Assembly (NCBI GenBank): GCA_020744425.1 | Contig: JAGMUV010000001.1 | Location: forward strand, 3,162,001-3,226,000 | Origin: Dactylonectria macrodidyma | Taxonomy: Eukaryota; Ascomycota; Sordariomycetes; Hypocreales; Nectriaceae | Length of the DNA stretch: 64,000 bases | Direction of reading: 5' to 3' | Shown: in pieces, positions 10,001 through 22,570 of the stretch | Position numbering within the stretch: position 1 is the stretch's first letter | Layout: each line of letters starts with the position of its first letter | Program-made: the position numbers and the translations under genes | The notes under the pieces: generated by a model | Told to the model about the DNA's origin: nothing | Databases searched by the model: none | The model's input: the letters and a program-made list of their open reading frames with translations, nothing else

Positions 10001-12003
10001 TGGCTCTAATAGTTACTAATATATACTATTAATAAGCTACCTTTCCTCTCTAAGTATAGAGCTTATTCTATCTTACTAAGCTTCTTACTTTCTTATAATA
10101 ATTATAAAGCTTGTCCTATTCTATTAGGCTTCTCGCTTTCTTATACTCAGTTTAATCTAAGAGCAAATAACACTTCCTTTATTAAACGATCTAATAGAGC
10201 TAGCCAGGCTACTATAGACCGCTTAGTAGTTACTCATATAGTGTTTTAGTAATTAGAGTCTCTTAGCTAAGAATACTGCTTTAAAGGAGATCCTTTATTT
10301 TACTAACTATTTACTAACCTTTTTATAACTAATCTTATTATCTACTTCTCTTTCTTTACGCCCCTTTATACTAAGACTAATAGCTAAAGTATAGAAGAAT
10401 GTAATAAGTAGTAACTATAGGGGAGTAAGAAGTAATTTAAACTTAGTTATTATATACTCTTCTAATATCTCTTTAGGCTCTTTTTATTCTTAATTACTTA
10501 TTAAGTATTTAATAAAATAACTATCTTCTAATTTATTTTAAATCTTATCTGCTTTATTATTTAGTAGTTATAATACTTACTATTCTATATATTCTTATAT
10601 TAATAGTAACTCTTAGATTTACTTTTAAATAGCCTTAAGGTCTTTTTTTAATAAATTATTCTAAAGGTTTTCTAAGTGCTTATTAAATAGTTATTATTTA
10701 TTAAATATAATATTCTAAGTAGTAAAGACCTCTTTTTATAATGGATTCTATACTCTAAAGAAATTGCTAAATATATAACTAATTAAGAAGCTAATTCAGG
10801 CTCTTAATAACTGCTTTTATAGCCAGTTCCTTTATAACTATACATTAGCTATAAAAGTAAAGACTTTATAGTTATATACTTAGAAGTATAAGAGATCAGG
10901 CTTTATAGTCTCCTTTAGTTAAAATTAGCTATAGAATAGCTTATATAAAGTCTTTTAATTCCTATATATTAATAGTATATAATTATATAAGTAAGTAATT
11001 ACTTTTATTAAGTCTAGTTATAAGTATTTAAATAGCTTAGCTTTAATATGCATTATATAGCTCTTTTAAATAATAATAATAGCTATTCATTCTATACTTC
11101 TATTTTATATTTAAGTATTAAATATTAAAGGCTTAGTAAGTATTCTATAATCCTTTAGTAATTCTATAATCTATAAGTATATATTTATAATCTTATTATT
11201 ATATTTAATTACTTTAACTTTAATAAAGTATTAGACTTCTAATATCTTAAAAAAATAAGTAATTACTAAATATAGTATAAGTATTAACTAATTATCTATA
11301 TAATAGTTCTATAAGTAACTAATAGTTCTATTTATAAAGATCTAGACTAATATATAACTAGTATAGCCTTAGGTTATTAAATAGAAATTAAAAGCAATAT
11401 AATTACCTAGCCTTACTCTAGCTATTACTTCTTATAGAGCCTATCTAATCATTTAGCAAGCCTTCACTATACTATAAGCATTATAGTCAATAGTCATAAT
11501 CCTTTATAATCCTTTAGGCTCTTCTATCTTTAGTCTAACGCTCCTTAAAGCGCTTATTAAATACTTAAGGGCATTAAGGCCTAAATAACCTAGCTATTAG
11601 TACTATATAATAGTATCTCTTTAGAGAAGTTATCTATAAGTCTATATAATATGCCTTTATCTCTTTTATAATTAATTAAAGAGGAGTGTTATTAAGCTAT
11701 TAGTAAGTGCTTATTAAGTATTCAATATAATTAGTTAGCTCTCCTTCCCTTTAAGGACTTACTATTCCTCTTGCTTATTAATAGCTCTAAAGAAGGTTCT
11801 ATTTAATCTTCTAAGATAATTATTTCTTAGTCTTATATTTTACTAAATGCTTTACTTTCTTAATTTTAAAAAGGATATAAAGTTAGTAATAAGAGCTATA
11901 TATAGTATAATATTAAGGACTATAAGCTTTCTTAGTAAATTATTAATAGCTATTAGAATAATAGTTCTTTTACTATATTTATTAATTAATACTTATTATA
12001 TAC

Positions 12004-12550
12004 TGTAAAGGCTACAGCAGTGGAAGGAGTGGAAGGAGTGGAAGGTTATTAGTGGAACTCGGCGATTGTGGGTCAAGGAATTGACCAATCAGAAAAAGGA
12101 TTAAAGATTCAGAAAGAGCAGGAAAAGACGATTAGAAAGGTAGTTAGTTTGATGTGATTGGTTGAGAAATGCATGTATTGATAATGATAATCCTTCTGGA
12201 CTGGCTAGAGAAAAGCCCCAGCTTTATAGAGAGATTGCTGTCCGGTCACATGTCCAATCTAACAGGGGATTTGGACAATTTGTCATAGTAAAACCGGGTA
12301 AGACGTGTCCCGAGTTTTATGACTGTTAGACGTATGTCTGATGCTTGAACTCTAACCTTATTGAAGGTTCTTATTATAGATGTCTTTTGTAGTTATAATA
12401 TAAGGAAGATAGGCTTTCTAAGGCATATTATATACCATTATAAAGCTAAAAATCAGGAGATTTTGAATATATTATTTATAGTCTTATTTAATAAGAGCTA
12501 AAGGAGATATTTCCTTATCAGTTATATATTTTATATATAAGGACTTTACA
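12004..12550 (+). mobile_element. Solo LTR of family D (TGTAAAGG..CTTTACA), nested in copia A
   Basis: 547 bp with short inverted ends TGTAAAG/CTTTACA and a perfect 5-bp duplication TATAC (11999-12003, 12551-12555). The first part is much less RIPped than the surrounding copia. A second copy at 24378-25794 matches it throughout but carries two MITEs. Three tandem GTGGAAGGA units lie near its start. Confidence 0.85.
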
Positions 12551-14014
12551 TATACTTAATTAGAAGAAGTCTTCTAAAGGAGCTACTTATAGATTCTTTA
12601 TTCTTATTATATTATAAAAGATATTTAGTATTATTCCTAAGTCTAGAAGGACAGAATCTCATAGTAGATAGTATTTACTAATTACTAGAGTAATATTCAT
12701 ATTATAAGACCCTATTAGTTTAAGTTATACAGACCCTTTTAATTTAATCTTTCAAATTCAATTAGCTAGATTATCTTCATTCCTTTTAATCTACTACTTA
12801 ATACAGTTAGTAATATACTTAATAAGTAGAAATCCTTATAGCATCCTCTTTAGAAAGGCATAGTAATATTATATAAGTAAATAGAAGAAGTAATACACTA
12901 AGTACTAAGATTTCTTATTATCTTTAATACTCTAGTAAAAATACTTCTTACCTCCGCCCTTTTACTAAGCATTCTTTAAGTAACCCTTATTTTATTCTTT
13001 TTAGCCACTTTTACTATAAAAGGCGCCTAATATAATTCTTACCTTCTTTAGAAGCTCTAGCTAATTACTAATCGCTCTATAAATATCCACTATAATTAGC
13101 TTAATAGTAAGAATACTAGCTTTAACTTAGAAGGTCTGGGTTATACTATAAGTATTAATTTATAACTCTATTAGTATAAATCATAAGGCATTAGTTAAGT
13201 TATTAAGCTACTAATTAGGCTTTATTACTTTTTAAAGCTTAATATCCTAAGCTTTATTAATAGTATTCTTTTAATATATAAGCTAATTACTAATTATTTA
13301 ATAGGTTATAATCTTATTTAAGCATAGTTTAGCTAATATCTTATAATATACTTAATAAGCCTTTTACTTATATTTATCTTTAGTAAGAAAGAACTTATTA
13401 TAAAGTGATTAAATCTATTTAATAAAGGACTTCTTATTTAAATAATAATACTAAGAGTAAGTTTTATTAATTATATTTATAACTCAGTCTTTAATAATCT
13501 TTATCTTCTTAACTATTTATAAGTATAGCTTATTATAATACTTATAGTTAGTCTATAGTGCATTATATATTTAAAGACCTTTCTTTATTAGTTTATTAAT
13601 ATTTTAAGCTTAAATAGCTATATTATTCCCTTTTTAAGAGGTTAAGTTATTATTATCCATTTAAGCTATAATTATATTAGTACTTTAAGTAAAGATTAAT
13701 AGAGTATTAGTAAGCATTCTATAACTACTTAATATATATTTCTTATAGAACTTCTTAATATTTAAAGGAGTTAGTACTATAAGTATAAGCTCTAGCTTAT
13801 TAATCTTTATAAAGTTAAAAAAGTCCTAAAGGTCCTCTTTCTTAGCCTTTATCTTAAGTATTTTAAACTAAGTAATTTAATTATTTTCTATAATAAGCTT
13901 AGTAATTAAATTAGTTATTATTATTCTTAGTAAGTATTCTATAAGTACTTATATATAATCTATATTTAGTTAAGTATTTAATTAAGTAATAATATAGTAT
14001 ATAAGACTCTTAAT

Positions 14015-14222
14015 TATTAGAAAGCTTATATAGTATTTAAATAACTTAATTATATATATATTATTATATATATCTAGGAGGTCTTCTAGCTATAATTATA
14101 TATATATTTTAATTACTACTAAAAGTGGGGGCCTAAAGTATTTACACTAATAGGCAGTCTTAACCCTAGAGGTCACCACATGACCGCCCGATCAGGTGCT
14201 TTATACATGATCCAATCTAACA
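14015..14222 (-). repeat. LTR of copia element A (5' LTR in element sense)
   Basis: Matches 8141-8349. Its right third is less mutated (ATCCAATCTAACA end) than the left copy. Flanked on the right by the target duplication GCTGG. Confidence 0.85.
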
Positions 14223-14504
14223 GCTGGGGCCAATCGCGACTGACGCCGTCTCGCCGCCTTAAGCAGAGGTCGGCAGCGGCTGCTTCCAGCACTACTGCAG
14301 GTGAAGATGACGGCCCGGTCTCTTCAAGATAGCTAGGAAAGTGTTTAATTAGACACTCTATCGGATTGGATCGCCTCTGCGGATTGTGGCAAGGCTCGAA
14401 AAGAGGAAGGTCGTAGCGGCGGATCCGGGCTTGGGTGGAAGACCGCGGACGCGGTCGGTCGGCTCGTAGGAAAAGGGCGTATTCGGCCGAATTAAAAGAG
14501 GTCT
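14223..14504. other. Normal-GC island between the two copia elements
   Basis: About 280 bp of unmutated, GC-rich sequence survives between two RIPped retrotransposons. With both removed it joins 8090-8140 on the left and 21006-21239 on the right, so it is the original target locus. On the minus strand a frame reading RPRPRSSTQARIRRYDLPLF then EPCHNPQRRSNPIECLIKHF is open for over 80 codons. It may be a gene remnant, but no family was recognised. Confidence 0.45.
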
Positions 14505-14509
14505 GATAG

Positions 14510-14742
14510 TGTTGAATTGGAGGCATGTTGGAACACCAGGGCACCAGGGAGTCATGTGAGAAGCAGGGGGTTGTCAGGACCGACTCGGAGAAGGCTCGCC
14601 GAGCCTCCGGTCGGCTAGCCTGTATTAAGAAGAAAAGGAGAACTAGACCTCCCTGACCTTAAAGGGCGGGGGCTATAGTAAATAGATATTTAATACACAT
14701 ATATATTCAAGGTTATTAATTAGTTATACGAGCTATCTAATA
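14510..14742 (+). repeat. 5' LTR of copia element B
   Basis: 233 bp, aligns end to end with 20773-21005. Differences are mostly C/T and G/A. Confidence 0.9.
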
Positions 14743-14945
14743 ATTAATAGTTGAATATATATTATATGCTCTTACTATTTGCATACTTCTCTTACTTAGA
14801 TTACTAACTAGTTACTAACTATTTAGTAATAATAACCTTACTAATTATAATCATTCTAATTACTAGTAATGACTAAATCCTATAGTATTCAGCCCTAAAG
14901 ATAAAGGCTAATAATTAAGACTTTTAGATCTATATTAACTCTAAA

Positions 14946-16500
14946 ATGGCTAAAAAGCCTCTCCTTATTATAAAGAAACTAACCCTTTTAGACTTTAAGT
15001 CCTTTAATAAGAAGAAGAGTATGCTTTTATTTATAAGCGCCTTTATATTAATTATTATATTAAGCATTCTTATAATTAATAATAAATTAGAGACCTTTTA
15101 CTTAATAAATAGTAAGGACTTAGTAATTAGACTGATTAAAGCTATAAACCTTATAAATACAGGCCTTATAGTATTTAATATACTGTGTTGGGCAGGGGGA
15201 CAAACAACCACCCGAAGTGACGGCGAGCTGGGCCCGAAAGGTAGGCGAAGGACGGCAAGATAAGGCCTAGGAAATAAAGTAGCTAAAAATGCAGATAAAA
15301 TCATCAGCTAAGCAGCTAGCTGGAAAAGAAAGAAGGATATCAGTTGATCAAATAAAGTAGAATAACAAAATCAAGGCTAAGAAAATCAGGAAAAATCAAG
15401 TAAAAGAAGGAAGAAGCATTGTCTTTCTATCTAAGTCTGGGAAATCTGCTGCCTCTTATAGCTGGCTACAGGTAACGTGACTATCCGGGTCCCGGGCCCC
15501 GGGGCCCTCAGCCCCGACACAATACTATAGGCTAATTATAAATATTAATTAAAAAGACATACAGCTTTTAAAAGAAAATAGCAGTTATCTAAGACTAGAT
15601 CCTTTAGAGTGTCTTAACCTCCTTATATTACTATTACTACTTAATTAAAAAGTCACTAGCTAAGTAAGTAGAAGCCTTATATAACTATTTTACTTAAGTA
15701 GGAGATGAATATATATATAAAGCTTATTAAACCCTCTATAAGTTACTAGTAAAACCCTGCTAATCCTAAGTTATAATCTATAAAGGTATAAGTAAATAGC
15801 TCATCTTTTAAAAAGATGTGATCTAAAAAGCTTAAGTAATAGAGCTTTAAAAAGTAATAAAAGCAAGCTAGTAATTTAAAGACCTAGTCATAGTATTAAG
15901 AAGTATACCTCTTAAGTCTTAAATTAATATATATAATATTATAAAGTTAGATAAAGCTATTATAAATACTCTATTAATTATAAAGGTTTTAAGAGCTATT
16001 TAATAAGTAATTACTAATAGTCTAGAGGTCTTGACCTAAAGAAAGGTAGTATTAAGAGCGTTTTATTATTATTATAAAAGAAATAGAAGAGCTACTTATA
16101 AGGGGTTGGCCCTAAAGGGGCTAAAGTGGCAGCTAGCGCTATGACCTTACTCTGATCTCATAGATTCCCAGTTGTAGCAAAAGGGAAAGTAATGACTTAA
16201 CCGTAGGTTAAGTCATCTAGCTACACCTATAGAAGCACCAGTCCAGGCCCCAGCCTGTAACACTAGTAAGCCATTAGTAAAGGCCTAGAAAAAGAGGGCA
16301 TGACTACTAAATACTATTAATAATATAGATATAAAATGCCCTGCCTGCTTTAATAATTATTACTCTCTTACTAAGTATTACTATACATTTTTAAAGCTAA
16401 AACCTTAGGAATAGTAGCTTAATATAGTAACTAAGGCCTTAGTTAAGGAATGTATTAAAAAAATATTAATAAAGTTATAAACTAAATAAAGAAGCTTATT
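14946..16500 (+). pseudogene. Copia B gag remnant
   Basis: Starts MAKKPLLIIKKLTLL, stays open for 80 codons and is then cut by the solo LTR at 15185-15521. Downstream, about 16330-16400 reads KCPACFNNYYSLTKYYY, a degenerate gag zinc-knuckle region. A less mutated island lies at 16090-16260, containing a perfect 11-bp inverted repeat (ATGACTTAACC, 3-nt loop) at 16192-16216. Many stops are RIP-type. Confidence 0.6.
15185..15521 (-). mobile_element. Solo LTR of the TGTCGGGGC family (copy 2), nested in copia B gag
   Basis: 337 bp, inverted relative to copy 1: begins GTGTTGGGCAGGGGG and ends GGGCCCTCAGCCCCGACACA. Flanked by ATACT (15180-15184, 15522-15526). It is scarcely mutated although the host element is fully RIPped, so it arrived late. 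Confidence 0.75.
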
Positions 16501-18779
16501 TTAAGTAATTTATACTAATACTAAATACTAAGCTTTTACTAAGGAAAAGTATTAATAAATACTTACTTAATAATTATAAAGACTTACTTATTATAGAAGA
16601 GCTACTTCTTTAACTCTAGAGTATTAATATATATCTTTAAAGACACTATATAAATATATAATCTAAAGGCAGCCTTAATAGAAGACTTTCTATAGTTAGG
16701 AATAGAGCCAGTCCTAATTAATAGCTATAGAAATACTATAATAACCCTACGCTTTACTAATAGCTTATTAATAACTCTCTAATTATTTAATATTACTTTC
16801 TATAAAGCCTTAATATTAAACCTAGTATCCTTTTTATAACTAAAGAAATAGAAATTCTAATAAGATATAAGACTTAGTAATAACTACTTATATAAGGCTA
16901 ATAATAGCCACTTTAGAAAGATTAAAGAAATCTATAGATAATAGGTTTTAGAATATATATATTTAAATAAAAAAGAATCACTAGCCCTTTAAGCACTACT
17001 TACTAACTGCGTACTAGCTTAATACTATACTTAGAAATATATATTATAGACTTAGTAAAGGCCCCTTAAGGGGGATTTATATATATAGTACTAGTGACTT
17101 AGCTACTTAGGCCTTAATGTTTTTAAGTACTTTATAAATACTGCTTAGGGTATTAGGCTAAAGTTAGATAAACTCTAAGGCTTTTAAAGGATTATAATAG
17201 TTAATTATAATGCTTATAGAATAATAAAGGCTTATTAAGTAGTTTACTAAACTCTTTAAGAAGCTATTATAAGAGTAGAGCTAGGAGAGTGAATTACTCT
17301 TAATTTCTATTTAATAGAGCCTAGTTATAAAAACTATACTTTAGTATAGATTATAGTAAACTAAGCTTTTAAGTATATATAGGATTATTATATTATAGAC
17401 TAATTAATGCTTATAATTTATACTATTCTTATAAGCTTTATTAAGATAATAAAAGTATAATATAGAACTATAATAAAGGCTTTTAAATATAATAATAAGC
17501 TTTTAATAATTTATTATTAAATAGCTATTAAAATAGAAGTAATAGAGATCTAATGTAAGCCTTTTATATTAAATATATAAGCTTAGAATAGGAGTATAGA
17601 ATGCATTATAATAGTTATTATTAAGAAAAGCTATATAATATAAGTAATAACTAAGCTTTTAATATACTTTTAGCTAAAGACTATTAAAGTAACTACTTAC
17701 TTTTATAACTATTTATTAAATACTTACTAAGGTTAGAAGTCTTTTTATAAAGTGTTTTACTTATAATACTATATTAATAGTATAATAAAATCTAATCTAT
17801 CCTATTTATAATTATATAATTATAAAGCCTTTATACTAATAGTAAATATATAGCTTTATTATAACTATTTTTAAAAGCAGGCTCTATAAGCTTAAATTAG
17901 ATTCTTTATAGAATATATATTAAGTAATTCTTTTTAAACTTAAATCCTACTATTAAAAGAAGTAATAACCTTAAAAAATATAACCTTTAATAAATACTAA
18001 TTACTTAATAAGTATTTAAAAAGCCTTTAGAATAGTTTACTAAAAAAAGACTTAGAAGTAATATAAAAATGCATTTAAAAGCTGCTTATAATAATAGAAG
18101 AACCTTTACTATAGTTATTATAGCTCTTAAATAAAGAACTAAGTGAAATCTTACTTAATCCTAATAGTCTAAAGTATATAAAAGCTAGTAAAAAGTTAGT
18201 AAGTACTTACTAAGCTCTTACTAAGTAGCCTACTTATATTACTTCTAAATTTAAAGTTCTTCTTATACTTCTATAATCACTTTTATTAGCCTTTTTCTAT
18301 ACTTTAGCCATTTACTTAGATATAGAAGGGCAGGGGTAGTAAGATAGTAATAATATTAAAAGAGTAAAGCTACTAAATGCTTATTAAATTATTTTTAAAA
18401 GGGTAATACTTAGGATATTATTTAAAGCTATATTCTTAGTAAGCAGTCTATAAGGATAAAAGTATTATAAATACTTTTATTAAATTAGAAGAAGTAGTCT
18501 GACTAGCTCCTTACTAAAGCTAGTAAGGAGAAGCTTAACTTACCTTTTTAATTATATATATAATAATATTATTTCTACTTATAAAGAGGAAAAACCCTTT
18601 ATAAAAATGCTATTTATTAGAATACTTTAGTATTTATTAGAGTAGCTTTTTAATTCTTATACTTAAATAAATAAATACTTATATAAAGACTAGCTAATTA
18701 TAATTAAAACCTCTTACTTTTAGAGCTATAAAAAAGTAGGCTTATAAATTAAAATAGTTAAAGTAATAATAAATAGTTA

Positions 18780-20620
18780 TTAAGTGCTTAGTTATTACTA
18801 AGTATTTATATATAAGCTTAATAAATATAGTTACTTTATTAAAATTAAAGTATAATTAGTAATTTATAATAACTAATAGTTAAAAGATAAATAAGATACT
18901 TATATAATTACTTTAATTAGAATGTTATTTTAAACTCTTATAGCCTTAGCTAACTGCTTTAACTATAAGATATTATAACGTACTTAATAAGTGAGTGGGC
19001 CAAACAAGCGAGTGGGCCACTTTGAAATTTCCTAGCATTTATACCTTAAATGAAAATATCTTTAAAATATTCTCTAAAATTCAAACTAAGAGTAAAATAG
19101 CTAATATTATAGAAATAGCTCTATTATATATTAAAAAATAAATATGAATTTTCTTAGCTTTTTTAAAAAATTACTTAATAAGCTATATTAAAAATCCTTA
19201 TTCGTCCTGTATACCTAGCTATTTCTATAGAAAGGAATTTTTTTAAAAATTTAAAAAAATTATTATATAGTTTTCTTTTTAATTAAATAATTAAAATAAT
19301 TTTTATTTTATTTTTAATAATTAAATAGCTAGTTTTAAATATTTAAAGTTTAGCTCTTTTTAGTGCATAATATTCGTAGCCCACTCGCTTGTTTGGCCCA
19401 CTCACTTATTAAGTACGTTAATATAATGCAGTTAATGCTTTTATATATATAAACTTTAATAAAGATATTTATATAAAAATACTAACTAGATACTAAAAAT
19501 CCGGAATTATCCTTAAGCTTTATAAGGCTTTATATAGCTTTAGACAGTTACCTCTTCTATAGTAATAGCATTTTAAAAAAGGCCTGCACTTATTAGGCTT
19601 TTATTAAGTACTTAGTAAAGACTGCTACTAGCTATATAAAGAAATCATCTTCTTTTTCTATATAAATAACTACATCCTTTATTACTTAAAGACTTTAAAA
19701 AGTAAAATAACTAAGCTAATTAAATCCCTTTAAAAACTTTACTATATTAAAAGAAGTAAGTCCTTTTACTAGTTCTTAAGTATAGAAGTTATTTATAACT
19801 AAGTAATCTAATAGCTTTAGCTTTCTTAGTTAATATATATTAATAAAGCTTACTAATTACTTACTAATTCCTTATTAAATCCTAAGTATAAGACTTTAAT
19901 AATACTTAAAGAGCTCCTCCTATCTAATAGTAATATAACCTTATAACTAATTAACCTATACTAATAGAAAGTTAAAACTATTATATATACTATAGTTATA
20001 ACTTAGCTAGATATTGCTTTTATAATAAGTAGGCTAATATAATTTAATTAGAACTTAGGCCTTAAGTATTATAAAGCTATAAACTGGGTTCTTTAGTATT
20101 TTTTATAAATATAAGAACTTTTTTTATAATATAGAGCTAAGCCTAGTAATAGAAATAATAGCCTTTTAATAGCTTTTAATACTAGTTTTACTAATAACTT
20201 ATTAAACTATTAAAGCTTATAAGTATTTACTATAAGCCTTTTTAATAGTATAACCTCTTAAAGAGCTAATAAGTAAGATATTATAATAATATTAATAATA
20301 AAGGCTAAGTTACTAGCTCTATTATAAGTAGCTAAAGAAGCCCTTTTTATAAACTAGCTTATCTTATTCTTATATATTAACTTATATTTACTAACTACTT
20401 AGTAAAGAGTCATCTCTTCTTTTTAAATAACTATCTAATATAATAATAAGTAAACTATTTACTTAATTAAAAAAGAGCTTATCTAACTATATATAAAGCT
20501 TTAATATATTAATATATATAATTATTAGCTTTATTAAAAAGTTATATAAAGCTAGATTAATATTATCTATATACTATTAGCCTAATTACTAGCTAATAGC
20601 TTTATAAAGAGCTTTTTATA
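18780..20620 (+). pseudogene. Copia B pol remnant: reverse transcriptase and RNase H
   Basis: After MITE M3, 19419-19560 reads YNAVNAFIYINFNKDIYIKI then KSGIILKLYKALYSFRQLPL, the copia reverse-transcriptase signature. Around 20300-20560 the RNase H part reads KAKLLALL.VAKEALFIN.L and later YINIYNY.LY.KVI, the eroded form of copia VDIHHHWLRQEV. Stops replace Q, W and R codons as RIP predicts. Confidence 0.8.
18978..19418. mobile_element. Motif-tagged MITE M3 (core GAGTGGGCCA), nested in copia B
   Basis: 441 bp, ends ACGTACTTAATAAG, flanked by TA. Both terminal repeats carry the core twice (AAGTGAGTGGGCCAAAC, AAGCGAGTGGGCCAC). Removing it plus one TA restores the copia reading frame, proving the exact insertion. 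Confidence 0.85.
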
Positions 20621-20772
20621 AGAGGCTTTTAATATATTCATTTAATAACTAAAGCTTACTAACCTTTTAGTAAGACTGGCCTAAAACCAGAAGCAGAAAT
20701 TAGAAGAAGAAAAGAAAGCCCTAATAATCTTAGAAGTCAGCCTAAAGGCTGTGCCTTTAAGCTAAAGAGGCG

Positions 20773-21005
20773 TGTTAAATTGGAGGCATGTTAGAACACT
20801 AGGTCACTAGGGAGTTACGTAGGAAGCAGGGGGTTGTCGGGACTGACTCGGAGAAGGCTTGCCGAGCCTCCGGCTGGCTAGCCTGTATTAGAAAGAAAAG
20901 GAGAACTAGACCTCCCTGACCTTAAGGAGCGGGGGCTATAGTGAACAGATACATAATACACACACATATTTAAGGTCATTAATTGGTCATACGAGCTATC
21001 TAACA
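20773..21005 (+). repeat. 3' LTR of copia element B
   Basis: 233 bp, TGTTAAATTGGAGGC..CTATCTAACA, followed directly by the duplicated target GATAG. Confidence 0.9.
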
Positions 21006-21239
21006 GATAGAAAAGCAGGAAATCCGTAATGAAATTTATAGTCATACAGTCTAGAAAATAATAGTGCTGTTGAATTCCGCAACTGAGAGGCTTCCCTGCC
21101 TCCCCAGCTGTTAAAGCTGATTTTCCTGATAATGATCCGTCCTTAAAAAATTCCTAGAAAATTCCTGAGACCTAGAGAGTTGAATCTCTAGTCCTCATAA
21201 CCCTATCTAACCCCTGTCTCACTATAATCGCATTATTCG
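21006..21239. other. Normal-GC flank right of copia B
   Basis: Mostly unmutated sequence that was contiguous with 14223-14504 before copia B inserted. No gene recognised. Confidence 0.45.
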
Positions 21240-21241
21240 TA

Positions 21242-22543
21242 AGAATATAAAAACTCTTAATAAGCTAAAGACTATAATAATAAGATATAGTCTTATAAAA
21301 CCTAAAACTATTAAGACTTAGTAAAATGATATAATTTATATATTATAGCTTTTTAAATTATTAAAAATATATTATTAACAATTATTATATCTTTTTTAAT
21401 TTAACTCTTTTAATATACTTTATTTTATTTTAATGTATTAAATTATATTTTTATTTAATAAGGCTTATAAATATAAATTCTTTTAAAAAATATAATAATT
21501 AAAAATTATTAGATAAATAAGCTTTTTATAACTAAGCTTATTAAACTTACCTTTTATTATATATTTTAAATTAAATAAGTAAGATATTCTTTTTAACTTA
21601 AGAAATAAGCTTTAATTGTCTTTAATTTTTCAATTAATATATATATATAAGATAATTTTTATATTTTAATATTAATAAGGACTTATTATAACAGGTAATT
21701 TACTAAGAGCTCGTAGAGCTCTCGTAGCGATTCGCTAGCTGTTATATAGCGGACGTGTGCGCACAGCTAATTGCAGGCACTGTGATTATTGCTTAATCTT
21801 TTGCTTTAACAGTCTATTAGCTGTTGCAAGCACTAGGTTATTATAAAAGAGCTCTAGTAGCACGATCCCTGTTATATTTATTAAGTTATTATATAATATA
21901 TTGTATATATTACTATTAACACTGCTATTCGGACTTTTATTTCTATATTACTGCGTTTTTTATTATTATATTTCTATATAATTATATATTTACATTATTT
22001 AAGTTATTATAAGATAAAGGACTTAATTAATTAATTAGCTTAGTTATAAATAAACTCTTATTTTTCTTCTTTTAAAACTTAAAACCTCTTTTTACTATAT
22101 TCTTTTATTATAAATAAGACTCTTACTTTACTTATATTTCTAATTAGCTAAGTATATTAATAGCTTTATAATTAATAATCCCCTAGTTTTTAATATAGGT
22201 ATTAATTATTTTATATCTTAATAATAATTATATTACTTATAATTTATATTATTTACTTTTTATTAATATTAATTAATAATTTAAAGAATACTAATTTTTT
22301 TTAAAAATATTTTAAATACTAGCTTTATTATTAATTACTTTAAAAAGTATTATTTATTTTTAATTTAATTCTTAAATTATTAATTATTTTTTAAAAAGTA
22401 TAGTTTTAAGAATACTTCAGTTTTAAAAATTATTTAAATAACTTACTTATTATTAAAAAGTTATTAAATTTTAATTATTCTAATTTTTTTAAGATTATAT
22501 ATTATTATTATAGTCTTTAGTTTATTAAGAGTTTCTATATTCT
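21242..22543. mobile_element. 1.3 kb AT-rich terminal-inverted-repeat element
   Basis: Inverted ends AGAATATAAAAACTCTTAAT / GAGTTTCTATATTCT extend about 50 bp with few mismatches and are flanked by TA (21240-21241, 22544-22545). This fits a RIPped Tc1/mariner-type transposon, but no transposase motif could be read. A GC-rich 182 bp insertion (21691-21872) sits in the middle. Confidence 0.6.
21691..21872. mobile_element. Small GC-rich insertion with ACAGG/CCTGT ends
   Basis: An unmutated 182 bp island inside a fully AT-rich element, bounded by ACAGG..CCTGT and flanked by TA. Likely a young MITE or LTR fragment. Too short to classify. Confidence 0.4.
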
Positions 22544-22570
22544 TATTAAGCTTAATATCTAAATTATATA

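Larger units (their letters stand above)
8141..14222 (-). mobile_element. Full-length RIPped Ty1/copia retrotransposon A
   Basis: About 6.1 kb bounded by 208-209 bp direct repeats and flanked by GCTAG (8136-8140) and GCTGG (14223-14227), a 5-bp duplication with one G/A difference expected from RIP. The coding strand is minus: a purine tract (AAAGGGGCG) lies just inside the left LTR, and copia reverse transcriptase and RNase H residues can be read on that strand. All frames are full of stops from C-to-T/G-to-A change. A solo LTR of another family (12004-12550) is nested inside. It is inactive. Confidence 0.85.
14510..21005 (+). mobile_element. Full-length RIPped Ty1/copia retrotransposon B
   Basis: 6.5 kb with 233 bp LTRs (TGTTGAATTGGAGGC..CTATCTAA(C/T)A) and a perfect 5-bp duplication GATAG (14505-14509, 21006-21010). 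The order gag, (protease/integrase), reverse transcriptase, RNase H is the copia order. A purine tract (AAAGAGGCG) precedes the right LTR. It carries two later insertions: a solo LTR (15185-15521) in gag and MITE M3 (18978-19418) in reverse transcriptase. Heavily RIPped and dead. Confidence 0.9.

Noticed and set aside
16145..16160. Shared ACTCTGATCTCATA between copia B gag and 62287
   Set aside because: A 14-bp match without flanking similarity is likely chance.
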